DNA of 64,000 bases. It comes from Candidatus Delongbacteria bacterium (lineage in GTDB: Bacteria > CAIWAD01). The stretch covers positions 248,001 to 312,000 of the forward strand of contig JACKCN010000005.1 of NCBI GenBank assembly GCA_020634015.1. The letters are read 5' to 3'. The first letter of the stretch is position 1. Every line of letters begins with the position of its first letter. A program made the position numbers and the translations under genes. Shown here in pieces: positions 10,801-19,255 of this stretch. Below the pieces are notes generated by a model. It did no database searches. It had not been told where the DNA came from and saw nothing but the letters and a program-made list of their open reading frames with translations.

Positions 10801-11001
10801 CACGCCAGCAATGGGACTCGCATCGCCTTGTTTATTCGGCGTGAGAAACGTGACCTGAATGGGCGCACCTTGCCCTTCTTCTTTGCTGGCCATGTGACCT
10901 ATGTAAAACATGAATCAGACCGGCCCGTTGCAATCACATGGAAACTTGAGCACCCATTACCGGGAGATCTTGTGCATTTGCTCCGGACGGCGATTGCTTA
11001 G
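7882..11001 (+). CDS. PLD-like nuclease / SF2 helicase / DUF3427 fusion
   Basis: 1039 residues. After about 110 N-terminal residues comes a phospholipase D-like module with HAKAWLF (H220, K222) and GSSN (238-241), then a superfamily 2 helicase: Walker A ATGTGKT (K343), DEFH box (431-434), TATP (457-460) and a late QQLGRGLR motif VI. The remainder fits the DUF3427 region common in this architecture. Only one HxK motif is seen, so a nuclease would need to dimerise, as single-PLD-motif enzymes do. It follows the NUDIX gene and has lower GC and different codon use from neighbours, indicating transfer. Likely a DNA-acting defence or repair enzyme; exact role unknown. Confidence 0.88.
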   Translation: MNDDVKPGLYDVLMNAALASQVRELNPAKYEAGFASIDPDSAPARISQVIQKWIEQVLESVPAKHRIEVGEEISRKLFDLLKEVSTRGLSDEDKLHYPIQRLIAIQSVAPGNQVIKIPRPSTPLIDTVLHTNSRGEKALTYEIRSEIGSADRVDLLCAFIRWSGIRDLMPMLENHVRADKELRVLTTTYTRSTELRALEELERIGAKIKVSYDINSTRLHAKAWLFLRKTGHSTVYIGSSNLTFSAQVTGKEWNVRLSQYLNPEVIEKYQATFESYWANESFEPFNREQFIQAIAKPTSDSPIDTGLDVHPYPFQRQILEKLELDRERGYPHCLVVAATGTGKTVIAALDFQRLLHTSRSLRLLFVAHRKEILEQSIRTFRHVLKDWTFGEIWMNGTQPSQWEHVFASIQTLSRTSLESLGPEYFDVVIIDEFHHAAASSYAQLLEYVKPKHLLGLTATPERTDGLSILHWFNDRFSAELRLWDALEQELLVPFNYFGIHDHTDLRMVTWTRGIGYDPTQLTNTYTGNDFWSSMVIHEVTRKVTDVKSMRALGYCVSILHAQFMANRFNAAGINSIAVVASTSKADRENALRELESGKLQAIFTVDLFNEGVDIPQIDTLIMMRPTESATVFLQQLGRGLRHAPGKNVLTVLDFIGHQRTEFRFDLRYRALLGCSRTELVSAVENGFPYLPTGCSLNLDQVSRDLVLDNIRNALPLTSSKKVEELRHLGNVSLKEYLQQTGLELEDVYHNKSYWTLLRRQAGLEPAFKNEDFEKRLGRGIGRLLHIDDPERLQSMNTLQRYGSPDVLNSCSERELRLLNMILVVILSPSVPSGKTAKEFDSVEQAVKRVLEYPALVDELVQVADLLEERRNHIPIAIEDSPQIPLMIHCRYSRDEVLSAYGYASVSDVKSMREGVLWIPKENTDVLFVTLKKTAQDFSDSTMYKDYAISEWLFHWESQSTTSVSSKTGQRYLNHASNGTRIALFIRREKRDLNGRTLPFFFAGHVTYVKHESDRPVAITWKLEHPLPGDLVHLLRTAIA

Positions 11002-11587
11002 CCATGCTGAGCAGGCTGTGTGTAGTGTTGCCATTGCGAAGGAATCCAGCTAAGCCATTGAAATCGACCAAGCGCGGTCCGAATGGAGTATCCGGGCTTT
11101 GTGGCATCCGGCATTCAGGATGACCACAACGCGCTCGTCGCTGAAGTGACGCTCTTGGGCGACGAGGTGGTGGGCGTCTTCGCACGGCAGTTGGTAAAGG
11201 TGCCCGTGCGCAGAGCTGGCTGGATATTGCTGATGTGGACCAGCCCGCGACTGAAATCCAGCGGGTCATGGTGGATGGTGACCGTGTCGGTCGGGCGGAC
11301 CGACGTATTCATTGAATCTGCCTTTGGGCCAGGACATGCCGGGCTCCCGGGGCTTTCAGTCCCTGGACCAGCAGTTCACTCTCCTTCAGTTTGAAACCGG
11401 CTTCCTTCACGGCCGTGTGCTGGAACACCATTTCCGTATTCCTACCGGGTACTTGCGGTCCGGTCCATCGACAGACTGGCGGTTCGATCCGGGACCTGGT
11501 GTGTGTGGCTTGTCGGGCCCAGCTGAAAGATAAGGGGTCCTTTTGCCATGCCATCGGACGATGCAGTATAGAATGCCGGATCTGGTG
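11002..11587. other. Long intergenic stretch, no supported gene
   Basis: 586 bp between the helicase gene and the convergent barrel gene. Short open frames exist on both strands but none has a recognisable domain, a good ribosome site or persuasive codon use. It returns to high GC, so the island edge probably lies near 11000. It may hold decayed coding sequence. Confidence 0.4.
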
Positions 11588-12967
11588 TCAGAAGGAGATG
11601 GCCATCGTCAGTTGCCTGAATCGTGTGCCATTGCCGGGTGTGTCGGATTCCCATCTGGCGTGGTCGTAGCGCACGCGCACACTCTCAAGCATCCAGTCGA
11701 GGACGGGCGTATCGTGTGATCCCGGAAGAACCCGCTCGATCAGGCGGAACAGGCCATTGCTGTCAAGGCCCCAGCCTTGGGTGCTTTCGTGAGAGTTCCA
11801 TGCCTGGTCTTCGTGTCTGCCCTTGCGCAGCGTGACCATGTCGAGCAGGCTCAGTTCCGCGCCCCAGTTGCGATTGGTCGTGTCGTCCTTGCTGAAGATG
11901 TCCTTGTTGAACAGTCTGTAATCCAGGGCGTAGGCATAGGTGTCCGGCGCATCCGTGCTCTCCCGGCTTGTGGCGTACCCCCCCGGATCCGTGTCCGGGA
12001 TGCCATTGATCGTCACGCTGGCAAGATATTTGTGTATCAGGGTGGCGGAGTGCTCGGCGGCAACATGCAGACGCAGCAGTTCCAGATCGGCGGTCCTGCC
12101 CGAGCCACCATGGATCACACGAAATCGTGAGGCCAGAGCCAGACGATCCATGCGGGGCATTGGATCCCCAGAGGATTCCGGCACATACGCTAGCTCGCCT
12201 CCAATGAAGTTGCGAGCCCAGCTTCCGGCCATTCCCAGATCCAGCAGCAACGGAGAGCCGGGCAAGGCTTGCAATGGGACACGGTCAATGATTTTTCTTT
12301 CGGCTGCCAGTCCCCAGTCGAATGTGCTGATCCTTCCGGTGACGTGATCGAGGTTCTGACTCGCGATCGTGATTGGACCGATGTTGCTGGTCACGTGATC
12401 ATATCCCAGTCCGGCACCGAACTGCCACTGTTTCAGTTGCCAACCCAATTCCATTCGGAACGAGGTGGCATAATCGTCTTTTGCACGGACCAGGGATACC
12501 GTGTTTCCATCATGGAATATTTCTGTCCAGGAAGAATGTGACAAGCGATGGTGGATTACTCCCAACGATAGCGTCATGGGCACTTTCGACCGCCGGCTGA
12601 GACTGTGTGCTTTTCTGGACACAGCATCCAGTGCCGCATTCAATGGAGTACGGACACGCACTGCCCAGGAACCGAATGTCTCGCCAAGTTCATCGAATTC
12701 AGGCACCCAATCCGTTCTGGGACTGTAGCCGCTGTACTCCACCAGAGTCGCTTGTGACGCAGCCGGCCCGATGCCGGAAACCCCGGGAAGGAACCAGATC
12801 GCCAATGGGTCCTCGGAGTAGGGTGAGGTCAGATTGCCCATGCCATTGGCTGCTGTGGAAGGGGATATCTCCAACCAGGGACAAACTTCCTCGCCCGCTG
12901 CCCGGGCCGGGCGCAGGAATGCCAGCAGAATTCCGGACAGTAAAAGGATGCACGTGTCGAATCGCAC
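11588..12967 (-). CDS. Outer-membrane beta-barrel protein (PorV/PorQ-like style)
   Basis: 459 residues from a GTG start at 12967, chosen because GGAGG lies five bases upstream and the protein then begins with a clean signal peptide (CILLLSGILLAFL, cleavage near ARA-AG). The mature start contains PSTAANGMGN and a DPLAIWFLPG segment, resembling the N-terminal signature of PorV/PorQ/UPF0164 barrels. Alternating hydrophobic beta strands follow and the last residue is Phe, as is usual for BAM substrates. Such proteins can serve as outer-membrane partners of type IX secretion, but the similarity is by eye and it could be another barrel. Confidence 0.65.
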   Translation of the reverse strand: MRFDTCILLLSGILLAFLRPARAAGEEVCPWLEISPSTAANGMGNLTSPYSEDPLAIWFLPGVSGIGPAASQATLVEYSGYSPRTDWVPEFDELGETFGSWAVRVRTPLNAALDAVSRKAHSLSRRSKVPMTLSLGVIHHRLSHSSWTEIFHDGNTVSLVRAKDDYATSFRMELGWQLKQWQFGAGLGYDHVTSNIGPITIASQNLDHVTGRISTFDWGLAAERKIIDRVPLQALPGSPLLLDLGMAGSWARNFIGGELAYVPESSGDPMPRMDRLALASRFRVIHGGSGRTADLELLRLHVAAEHSATLIHKYLASVTINGIPDTDPGGYATSRESTDAPDTYAYALDYRLFNKDIFSKDDTTNRNWGAELSLLDMVTLRKGRHEDQAWNSHESTQGWGLDSNGLFRLIERVLPGSHDTPVLDWMLESVRVRYDHARWESDTPGNGTRFRQLTMAISF

Positions 12968-13217
12968 GGATACCTCCGGAAAGGAAGGGGCTGTCGCATG
13001 GCATGGCCAGCTTGGTTGCCGGCAGGGAATTGGTCGCAAGTTCAGTGGGACGGAATAAAGCACGACTGCGGGGGCATGGGCTTGATACAGGTCAGTCGTT
13101 GTACTTGGGGGTGAAACGTTCCTTGTGGAATCCATGTGACATGAACACCATGATTCCAGTTCGCATCAGGGAGATTCGCATGACGAAGGACAACTCCAGA
13201 TCACCTGGGGCCTTGCT

Positions 13218-14378
13218 TCAGGCCAACGGAATCAGATCCTCCAGATTGCGCGCAAAGGCCACCGCTTCGATTCCTTCCGCCAGCGGAAAGCTGTGGTCGC
13301 CCGCATGGATCACCGTCAGCGAGTCCAGTTTCAGCGAGTCCAGCGCTGCATGCATGGAGCGTGTGGTGCGAGGCGTGGTTGTGCGCTTGATCTCGAAACC
13401 CAGGCGGCGGTTGCCGCGGATCACCAGCAGGTCCAGTTCGGCGCCGGCGTGGGTGGCCCAGAACCAGCATTCCTCGCGGTGGACACCCAGGCGGCGGATC
13501 AGTGCATCGATCACGAATCCTTCCCAGGACGCACCGACTTTCGGATGGCTCTCCAGCGCGTCCTGTGTACTCAGTCCAAGCAGTGCGTGAAGCAGACCGC
13601 TGTCACTCAAGTACACTTTGGGGGACTTGACCTGGCGTTTGGAGATGTTCTCGTGCCAGGGTTGGAGTTGGCGCACAACCAAGGCGCTGCAAAGGGAATC
13701 CAGGTAGCGGCCGACGGCGACATTGCTGATGCCGAAGGCGCGGGAGAATTCGGCGGCGTTCCAGATCTGGCCGTGCCAGTGGGCCAGCATGGTCCAGAAG
13801 CGGCGCATCACGGGGGACGGCGTGCTGATGCCCAGTTGGGGCAGGTCGCGCTCGAGGAAGGTGCGCAGAAACTGCTCGCGCCATTCGAAGGACAGGGCAT
13901 CACTTGCAGCCAGGAAGGAACGAGGAAAGCCGCCCCGTAGCCAGAGGCCTTGCTGTTCCTCCTGGGCGATCTCGTCCAGCGCAAAGCCGCCCAGCCCGTG
14001 CCAGACAATGCGGCCGGCCAAGCTCTCGCTGCCTTGTTTCAGCAGCTCCGGTGAGGCGCTGCCCAGCAGCAGAAAACGGGCAGGAACTGCGGGGCGGTCC
14101 GCCAGCACACGCAGCAAGGGAAAGAGTTCCGGCTGGCGCTGCACTTCGTCCAGTACCACCAGGCCGGTGAGGCCTGAGAGTGCCAGGCCGGGATCCGCCA
14201 GGCGGGCCAGGTCCGCTGGGTCTTCCAGATCGAACCAATGCACGGGACTGCCGTCCGCCAGTTGGCGTGCGAGGGTTGTCTTGCCCACCTGCCTTGCGCC
14301 AAGGATGGCCACAATCGGGAATTGGGCCAACAGATGTTGCAGGCGCTGGCGCTCCTGAAGGCGATCAATTGATTTCAT
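13218..14378 (-). CDS. AAA+ ATPase with DUF4143
   Basis: 386 residues. N-terminal P-loop ATPase: Walker A GARQVGKTT near residues 26-34, Walker B LVVLDEVQR, and a sensor-like LLLGSAS segment. The C-terminal half, with a winged-helix part (FSRAFGISNVAVGRYLDSL) and a restriction-endonuclease-like end (HAGAELDLLVIRGNRRLGFE, then KRTTT), is the DUF4143 arrangement. This family is widespread in mobile regions; function is poorly defined. Start at the ATG at 14378 because the P-loop domain begins properly there; an upstream start at 14432 would add 18 unusual residues. It sits next to the AbiE locus, facing away. Confidence 0.85.
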   Translation of the reverse strand: MKSIDRLQERQRLQHLLAQFPIVAILGARQVGKTTLARQLADGSPVHWFDLEDPADLARLADPGLALSGLTGLVVLDEVQRQPELFPLLRVLADRPAVPARFLLLGSASPELLKQGSESLAGRIVWHGLGGFALDEIAQEEQQGLWLRGGFPRSFLAASDALSFEWREQFLRTFLERDLPQLGISTPSPVMRRFWTMLAHWHGQIWNAAEFSRAFGISNVAVGRYLDSLCSALVVRQLQPWHENISKRQVKSPKVYLSDSGLLHALLGLSTQDALESHPKVGASWEGFVIDALIRRLGVHREECWFWATHAGAELDLLVIRGNRRLGFEIKRTTTPRTTRSMHAALDSLKLDSLTVIHAGDHSFPLAEGIEAVAFARNLEDLIPLA

Positions 14379-14494
14379 GCTTGAAATATTAACAGATAAC
14401 GTTAGAATTTCAAGGAAAAAATCGAACAGCACACGTCAGCTCATCAGTACTCTGCCTTCCTTGCCCAGTCCCGAATGGGGCAACATGCATCATA

Positions 14495-14515
14495 ACCCGT
14501 GGTGAAACCACGGGT
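14495..14515. repeat. REP-like perfect hairpin
   Basis: ACCCGTGGT (14495-14503), loop GAA, ACCACGGGT (14507-14515): a perfect 9-bp inverted repeat in the gap between the divergent ATPase and AbiE genes. It resembles the small palindromes spread by REP or IS200-like elements; no second copy was found in this window. Confidence 0.45.
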
Positions 14516-14573
14516 GGGACTCATTGAAGGTTCCTTGGCATGGCACTATCCTGTTCCAAATGATCGGTAGTTG

Positions 14574-14602
14574 TTGACAAGTGCCAAGACTTTGGCACAT
14601 TC
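14574..14602 (+). promoter_or_regulatory. Promoter and operator of the AbiE locus
   Basis: A consensus -35 TTGACA (14574-14579) is followed at once by the perfect inverted repeat GTGCCAA-GACT-TTGGCAC (14581-14598), and a weak -10 could be ACATTC (14597-14602). The palindrome fills the spacer, so a bound repressor would block transcription. AbiEi antitoxins are known to autoregulate by binding inverted repeats. Transcription would begin at or very near the ATG at 14608, giving a leaderless or almost leaderless mRNA. Confidence 0.65.
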
Positions 14603-14607
14603 GCGCC

Positions 14608-15204
14608 ATGAAGCAACTCCCTGATCCCATTATGGCCCTGCTGCAACGGTCTGGCGTGGCCCGATCCAGTGAACTGGCTGTCGGCGCATCGCGCAGTCAG
14701 ATAACGCGTTGGGTGCGTGCGGGTCTGCTGATGCGGGCTTCACGTGGGCTCTATGCCCTGCCTGCTGCCCGGATCGATGAGAACTGGAGCCTGCGGATTG
14801 TCGCCAACCGCTCGCCGCGTGCCGTGTTCTGTCTGCTGACAGCTCTGCGTCTGCATGGCCTGACCACGCAGTCGCCGTTCGAGGTATGGATCGCCCTGGG
14901 CAACAAGGGCCACGTTCCTCGGCTGGATCATCCACCCATTCGCGCGATCCGCTTCTCGCAGGAATCTCTGGTGGCCGGTGTGGAGGAGCTTGAGATCAAC
15001 GGATCACACTTTCGTGTCACATGTATAGCCAAGACCATTGCGGACTGCTTCAAGTACCGCAGCAAGGTGGGGCTGGATGTGGCCATGGAAGCGCTCAAGG
15101 ACGCGCGCCGCAAGCGGATGGCCAGCACGCAGGATCTGTGGGAGTACGCGCAGATCAATCGGGTCGGCGAAGTCATGCGACCCTATCTGGAGATGGTGGA
15201 ATGA
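14608..15204 (+). CDS. abiEi: Type IV toxin-antitoxin antitoxin, AbiEi family
   Basis: 198 residues from the ATG at 14608. An N-terminal winged-helix DNA-binding part (SSELAVGASRSQITRWVRAG, then LLMRASRGLYAL) precedes the AbiEi C-terminal domain, with the typical VEELEINGSHFRVTCIAKTI segment and CFKYRSKVGLDVAMEAL. AbiEi represses its own operon and counteracts the nucleotidyltransferase toxin AbiEii. The ORF could be extended to a GTG at 14581, but that codon is inside the operator palindrome, so the ATG is preferred. It overlaps the start of the broken abiEii (ATGA arrangement at 15201-15204). The frame is intact, unlike its partner. Confidence 0.88.
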   Translation: MKQLPDPIMALLQRSGVARSSELAVGASRSQITRWVRAGLLMRASRGLYALPAARIDENWSLRIVANRSPRAVFCLLTALRLHGLTTQSPFEVWIALGNKGHVPRLDHPPIRAIRFSQESLVAGVEELEINGSHFRVTCIAKTIADCFKYRSKVGLDVAMEALKDARRKRMASTQDLWEYAQINRVGEVMRPYLEMVE

Positions 15205-15900
15205 CACGCAATCTGCCCGCCTCTTCGACTTGTGGTTCGATGTCCCACATCGGGCCACGGCCGATGCCGATTTTCTGGGTTTCGGGCCGTCGAGTGTAGC
15301 CGAAGCAGTCCAGACCATTCGCACGATTTGCCTGCAGACGGCTGAGGATGGCATGGTCTACGATCCAGAATCGATTGCGGCCCTGGCGATCCGGGAAGAA
15401 ATCCGCCAAGGGGGATTGCGAATCCGTCTCACAGGATTGCTGGGGAGAACACGCTGCCCGATCCAGCTCGACATCGGATTCGGGGATGCGGTAACGCCCG
15501 GCCCGGAGGATGTGATGTATCCAACGCTGCTGGATGATCTGCCTGGTCCCCGGCTGAAAGCCTATCCGAGGGAGACGGTGGTTGCCGAAAAACTGGAGGC
15601 CATGACAAGTCTGGGAATGATCAACAGTCGAATGAAGGACTACTTCGATCTGCGTGCGCTTTGTACTCGAAGAGCGTTTGAACGACGCGGATCTGCCACG
15701 GGCGCTCCATGCAACATTCACTCGTCGCGGGACGTCAATCCCCTCAAGTACGCCACTGGGTCTGAGTGACGCCTTTGCCCAGGATCCCCAGAAGCTCAGT
15801 CAGTGGAAAGCCTTCCTGAACCGCAACCGACTCGCTCCAATCGATCTGGCTGATGTTGTCTCAGAGCTCCGGGACGCTTTCCAGGACGCCTTCAAACGAG
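15201..15900 (+). pseudogene. abiEii: Broken AbiEii nucleotidyltransferase toxin
   Basis: An ATG at 15201 overlaps the antitoxin stop and gives the usual AbiEii opening MTRNLPAS, but the frame then fails. The next frame holds LFDLWFDVPHRATADADFLG, the nucleotidyltransferase motif region; the roughly 50 residues normally between these two parts are missing. Near 15660 the frame is lost again: YFDLRAL is in one frame and LEERLNDADLPRALHATFTR in the next. So there is a 5' internal deletion with frame change plus a second frameshift. The DxD-like pair (ADADF) survives. The end is approximate. Sequencing error could explain one shift but not the deletion. Confidence 0.8.
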
Positions 15901-16027
15901 CCCTTCGCTCCATTCAGATCAAGATTCCTGATCTCCATTGGGGCGCGGATCGCATGGAGACGTCGCTCTCAACCCACGCCGCAATGCGCGGCCATGCGCT
16001 TACGGGTGAAGTCTTCACGCGCTTCAC

Positions 16028-16399
16028 TCAGCGGGGCGTCCGTGCCCACCCAAGGAAAATGACGGCGAACACCAGATCCGGCAGCGCGTTCAGGGCCATG
16101 CCTGCCGGCACATCCCCTGCCAGCGCGTAGACCAGTGTCAGCGCGAAGAATCCCAGTTTTCCCAGTCCGCCCACCAGCAGCAGCGCCCGGTTGATCCGGG
16201 GCTGCAGGGCAAGCCAGGCATAGACACCGCCGAAAAGCGCGATGATGAAGCCAAACTGCGCCGCAAAGAATCGTGGCACCACCAGGGGCATCAGCGGAGA
16301 AGGTCTGCCGAAGGCAAGCGGGATGAACACCAGGACGCCCATTGCATTGAGCACGACGGTGGCCCACAGTGCGCCGCGGATGAATCGATCGTGCTGCAT
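16028..16399 (-). CDS. Small membrane protein, four predicted helices
   Basis: 123 residues from the ATG at 16399 (an upstream in-frame ATG at 16450 would add a basic, non-membrane stretch). Four hydrophobic segments are visible: around ALWATVVLNAMGVLVFIPLA, FGFIIALFGGVYAWLAL, ALLLVGGLGKLGFFALTLVY and ALPDLVFAVIFLGWA. No family or function recognised. It runs convergent to the decayed abiEii tail and downstream of the DHFR-like gene on the same strand. Confidence 0.6.
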   Translation of the reverse strand: MQHDRFIRGALWATVVLNAMGVLVFIPLAFGRPSPLMPLVVPRFFAAQFGFIIALFGGVYAWLALQPRINRALLLVGGLGKLGFFALTLVYALAGDVPAGMALNALPDLVFAVIFLGWARTPR

Positions 16400-16498
16400 G
16401 CTTGCTCTGGGTCTGGTTGACGGGCTGGAATGGCGCAAGGAAACCGACATCGGGTTGCGGGGCAGGTTCGCCCCGACACGGTCCTGAAGAAGACAGAT

Positions 16499-17029
16499 TC
16501 AGGCTGGAGCGTAGGTCAACCGGATCACATCCTCGGCGATCCGCTCATGGGCCAGCAGGCGCTGCGGTGGCCGGGGTCCGGCGAAATAGGGCGTGCCCTG
16601 ACCCAGCACCACCGGGTGCAGGTAGATGCGATACTCGTCGATCAGGCCCAGCTCCGTCAGGCTTCTTGCCAGGTTTGGGCCGGCAATCTCGAGCTCCCCG
16701 TCCTGCTCGGCCTTCAGCACCCGGATCGCGCTCGCCAGGTCCCCCGTCACGAGCGTGGCGTTGGGGCCGACCGTTGCCAGCGTGCGCGAGACAACCCATT
16801 TCGGCTGTTTCCGCCACGCCGCCGCGTACGCGTGTTCCGCCTCTTCCCAGCCAGGTTGATCGTCGTCCCAGTAGCGAATGATACCGTACATCCGGCGACC
16901 GTACACACTGCCCGCCGTCCGCTGCGCCTCCTCGATGAAATGCTGGAAGAGCTCGGGGCTGGGCCCGAAGGCCGTGTGGTCCACATAGCCATCGAGGGAC
17001 TGGTTCATTCCGAACACGGGATTGGCCAT
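16499..17029 (-). CDS. Dihydrofolate reductase family protein (RibD C-terminal type)
   Basis: 176 residues; ATG at 17029 has AAGGAG nearby upstream, so the longer frame to 17143 is not used. The N-terminus NPVFGMNQSLDGYVD and later PKWVVSRTL, DGELEIAGPNLARSL and DEYRIYLHPVVLGQGTPYF follow the RibD C-terminal/DHFR-like pattern, with an NADPH-binding G-x-x segment. Members reduce pterin- or pyrimidine-like substrates, but many, including this YyaP/YwjB-like group, have no assigned reaction. No linked folate or riboflavin genes, so it probably is not the main housekeeping enzyme. Confidence 0.85.
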   Translation of the reverse strand: MANPVFGMNQSLDGYVDHTAFGPSPELFQHFIEEAQRTAGSVYGRRMYGIIRYWDDDQPGWEEAEHAYAAAWRKQPKWVVSRTLATVGPNATLVTGDLASAIRVLKAEQDGELEIAGPNLARSLTELGLIDEYRIYLHPVVLGQGTPYFAGPRPPQRLLAHERIAEDVIRLTYAPA

Positions 17030-17323
17030 GGAGGGCTCCTTTTCCTGTATGTCACGATGGATGCTCCGTAACTGGCGCACCGTCTGCCGGGTTCGCCCCG
17101 GAACACGGAGTGCGGCGGTCGGCGTGAGCGCGAGTCGCCGCATTGCTCGGCAGTCCGTTCGGAATCGGGCCGGCTCCCCGCGGTCATCCCCTGCTCACGA
17201 AGAGCCCGCAACGGCCACAGGGAGCGGATCCGGCGTGCACGATAGTACCGCAACGGCTTGCCGGTCTGCCCATGGGCACGGCATTGCCGTCGGCTGGAAT
17301 GGTTGTGCTCGAACCACTCCGCA

Positions 17324-19255
17324 CTACTTCAGCAGCAGCAGTCGTGTGACCTCGGTTCTGCCGTCCAGGTTCAGCACACCGAAGTACAGCCCCGTGGCCA
17401 GGGATCCCGCGTCGAAGGGAACCATGTAGGTGCCGGCAGTCAGCCGTTCGTCCAGGCAGCGACGGACCCATCGCCCCTGCAGGTCGTACACATCAAGGGT
17501 TGCCCGGCCCGGCTGGTCGATCACCGCTTCGAGCATCGTACGGGGATTGAAAGGGTTCGGAAAGGCCCCGAGCGCGAATTCTCCGGGGGGTGTCGCCACA
17601 GGCCGGGTGACTGTCAGCGGTTCCACATGGATCGTGTCCGTAACGCTCGAGTAGCGATTCTCCGCGTCGAATACCCGGAGGCGAAGGGGGTAGTCGCCCG
17701 GCTCGGTGAACCGGTGCGTCACCACATCCAGGGAGTCGGGGCCATCCGGGCCCTCCGGGTAGTTGAAGTACCAGTAGAATCTCAGCTCCCGTTCGGGATC
17801 GTCCGGATCCATCGTTCCGCTGGCATCAAAGGTGAAGGTGGTGGCGGTAGTACCTTCCTCCGGCGTGATCACCAGCTCGATGGCAGGATTGGCCCCCACG
17901 GGAAGTCTCCGTGTGCATGTGCTCGTGGCCCCGTTCGCAGACCTCACCTGCAGCGTTGCCAGCGTATCGCCGATGGTGTCGAACCGCGTTGTCAGCACCC
18001 GTTCAGTCGACCACTCCGTATCGTGGACACCATCATTGTCCAGGTCCCAGCGGACCTGGATCAACGAGTCCGCCGATTCAAGGTCCGAACTTGAACCGGC
18101 GTCGAGCGTGCAGGTGTCGCCGTATTCGAACGACGAGGGCGAGATTGCGAACCAGGCCAAGGGGGCCAAGTCGCATGACACATCGTAGACATGCAGAGCG
18201 TGAAGATCCGTCACGAAGAGCAACCCGTCGTCGAGCAGGATGGACCGGCCATGGTCCATCGGGATCCGTGCGCCGGTCCGGGTCTCCTCGGCAACACCCA
18301 GCGGAACCAGTTCCCACTGGTCGTCGGAGACGGCCGCGAACAGCTCGTGACCGAAGGAGACATCCTGCACCCGGCTGGAAATCTCGAAGCCGGCGTACGG
18401 GACAGGATGCACCGGATCCTGGATGAGCGACATGCAGACCTGTCCCCAGAAATTGTAGCTGCAAAGCAGGTCGGTGCCTCCCTCGATGCTGCTGCCGCAG
18501 ATGGGGTAGGGTTCGTTGTCAAGTTGAATCGGGCCGTCCGGATCGGTGAGCGAGTACAGGTGGATGCCCGCATCCAGCACATACAGATGGTCCTCGTGAA
18601 CCGTGGCATCCGTGATGTTGGGTGATTCCGGAACCAGGTGGGCAAACTGCGGGGCGTAGGGATCGGCGACGTCCAGGATGGCGACACCTTCAGTGTCGAC
18701 CACGATGTACACGAATCCATGCCGATAGGATACCTGGCCGCAATGCCAATAGGGCAGTTCCGTCGTGCTGAGCGTTGCCAGTTCATGGGGATTGCTGTAG
18801 TCCACGATCGACAACCCAGTCCAGAGGTTGCTCACATAGGCCAGGCCTGCGTGCGTATCGATCGACTGGGGACTTCGCATGCCCACCGAATCAAGGATCA
18901 CGGGGTTTACCGGATCGGTGATGTCCACAACCATCAGGCCATCGATCGATGAACCCAGGAACAGGAGGTTGCCGTCACGGTGAATGCAGGCCGCGTAGTT
19001 GATTTCCAGGCTGCTTAGCTCGGTGGGGCACGCCGGCAGGTTCGAAGCCGACAATCCGATTGCCAGCAGTGCCGGAATCAACCTGGACGAAGCATGGAAT
19101 CGGCGCCGGATCGTTCGCGGTTCAACTGCCGGAGTGGCGTGCGTTGTCGGCCGGTCCAGGATCGGGTCGTGCGGACTCGATTCCAGCGGGTTTTCCTGTC
19201 GTGGATTCGGATGGTGGGCACGACGGAGTGGGGGTGTAGAGTTTCGGGGGGGCAT
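17324..19255 (-). CDS. Secreted LVIVD propeller with PKD domains and T9SS sorting domain
   Basis: 643 residues from the ATG at 19255, which has AAGGAGAG upstream. A long basic N-region leads to a signal segment (LIPALLAIGLSASNL) near residue 65. Then come LVIVD-type propeller repeats (LMVVDITDPVNPVILDSVG, LSIVDYSNP, VAILDVADPYAPQ), two PKD-like domains (FTFDASGTMDPDD), and a C-terminal FlgD-Ig-like sorting domain of about 80 residues with GAFPNPFNPRT, DVYDLQGRWVRR and GLYFGVLNL. This last domain is the type A signal for type IX secretion. The protein is thus expected on the cell surface or secreted. Binding partner unknown. It is the clearest phylogenetic clue in the window. Confidence 0.88.
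   Translation of the reverse strand: MPPRNSTPPLRRAHHPNPRQENPLESSPHDPILDRPTTHATPAVEPRTIRRRFHASSRLIPALLAIGLSASNLPACPTELSSLEINYAACIHRDGNLLFLGSSIDGLMVVDITDPVNPVILDSVGMRSPQSIDTHAGLAYVSNLWTGLSIVDYSNPHELATLSTTELPYWHCGQVSYRHGFVYIVVDTEGVAILDVADPYAPQFAHLVPESPNITDATVHEDHLYVLDAGIHLYSLTDPDGPIQLDNEPYPICGSSIEGGTDLLCSYNFWGQVCMSLIQDPVHPVPYAGFEISSRVQDVSFGHELFAAVSDDQWELVPLGVAEETRTGARIPMDHGRSILLDDGLLFVTDLHALHVYDVSCDLAPLAWFAISPSSFEYGDTCTLDAGSSSDLESADSLIQVRWDLDNDGVHDTEWSTERVLTTRFDTIGDTLATLQVRSANGATSTCTRRLPVGANPAIELVITPEEGTTATTFTFDASGTMDPDDPERELRFYWYFNYPEGPDGPDSLDVVTHRFTEPGDYPLRLRVFDAENRYSSVTDTIHVEPLTVTRPVATPPGEFALGAFPNPFNPRTMLEAVIDQPGRATLDVYDLQGRWVRRCLDERLTAGTYMVPFDAGSLATGLYFGVLNLDGRTEVTRLLLLK

Noticed and set aside
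14495..14515. Start of a CRISPR-like repeat
   Set aside because: Only one copy of the palindrome exists and there are no spacers or cas genes.
19030..19060. tRNA T-loop-like GGTTCGAAGCC
   Set aside because: No acceptor stem, anticodon arm or D-loop is found around it, and it lies inside the propeller gene.
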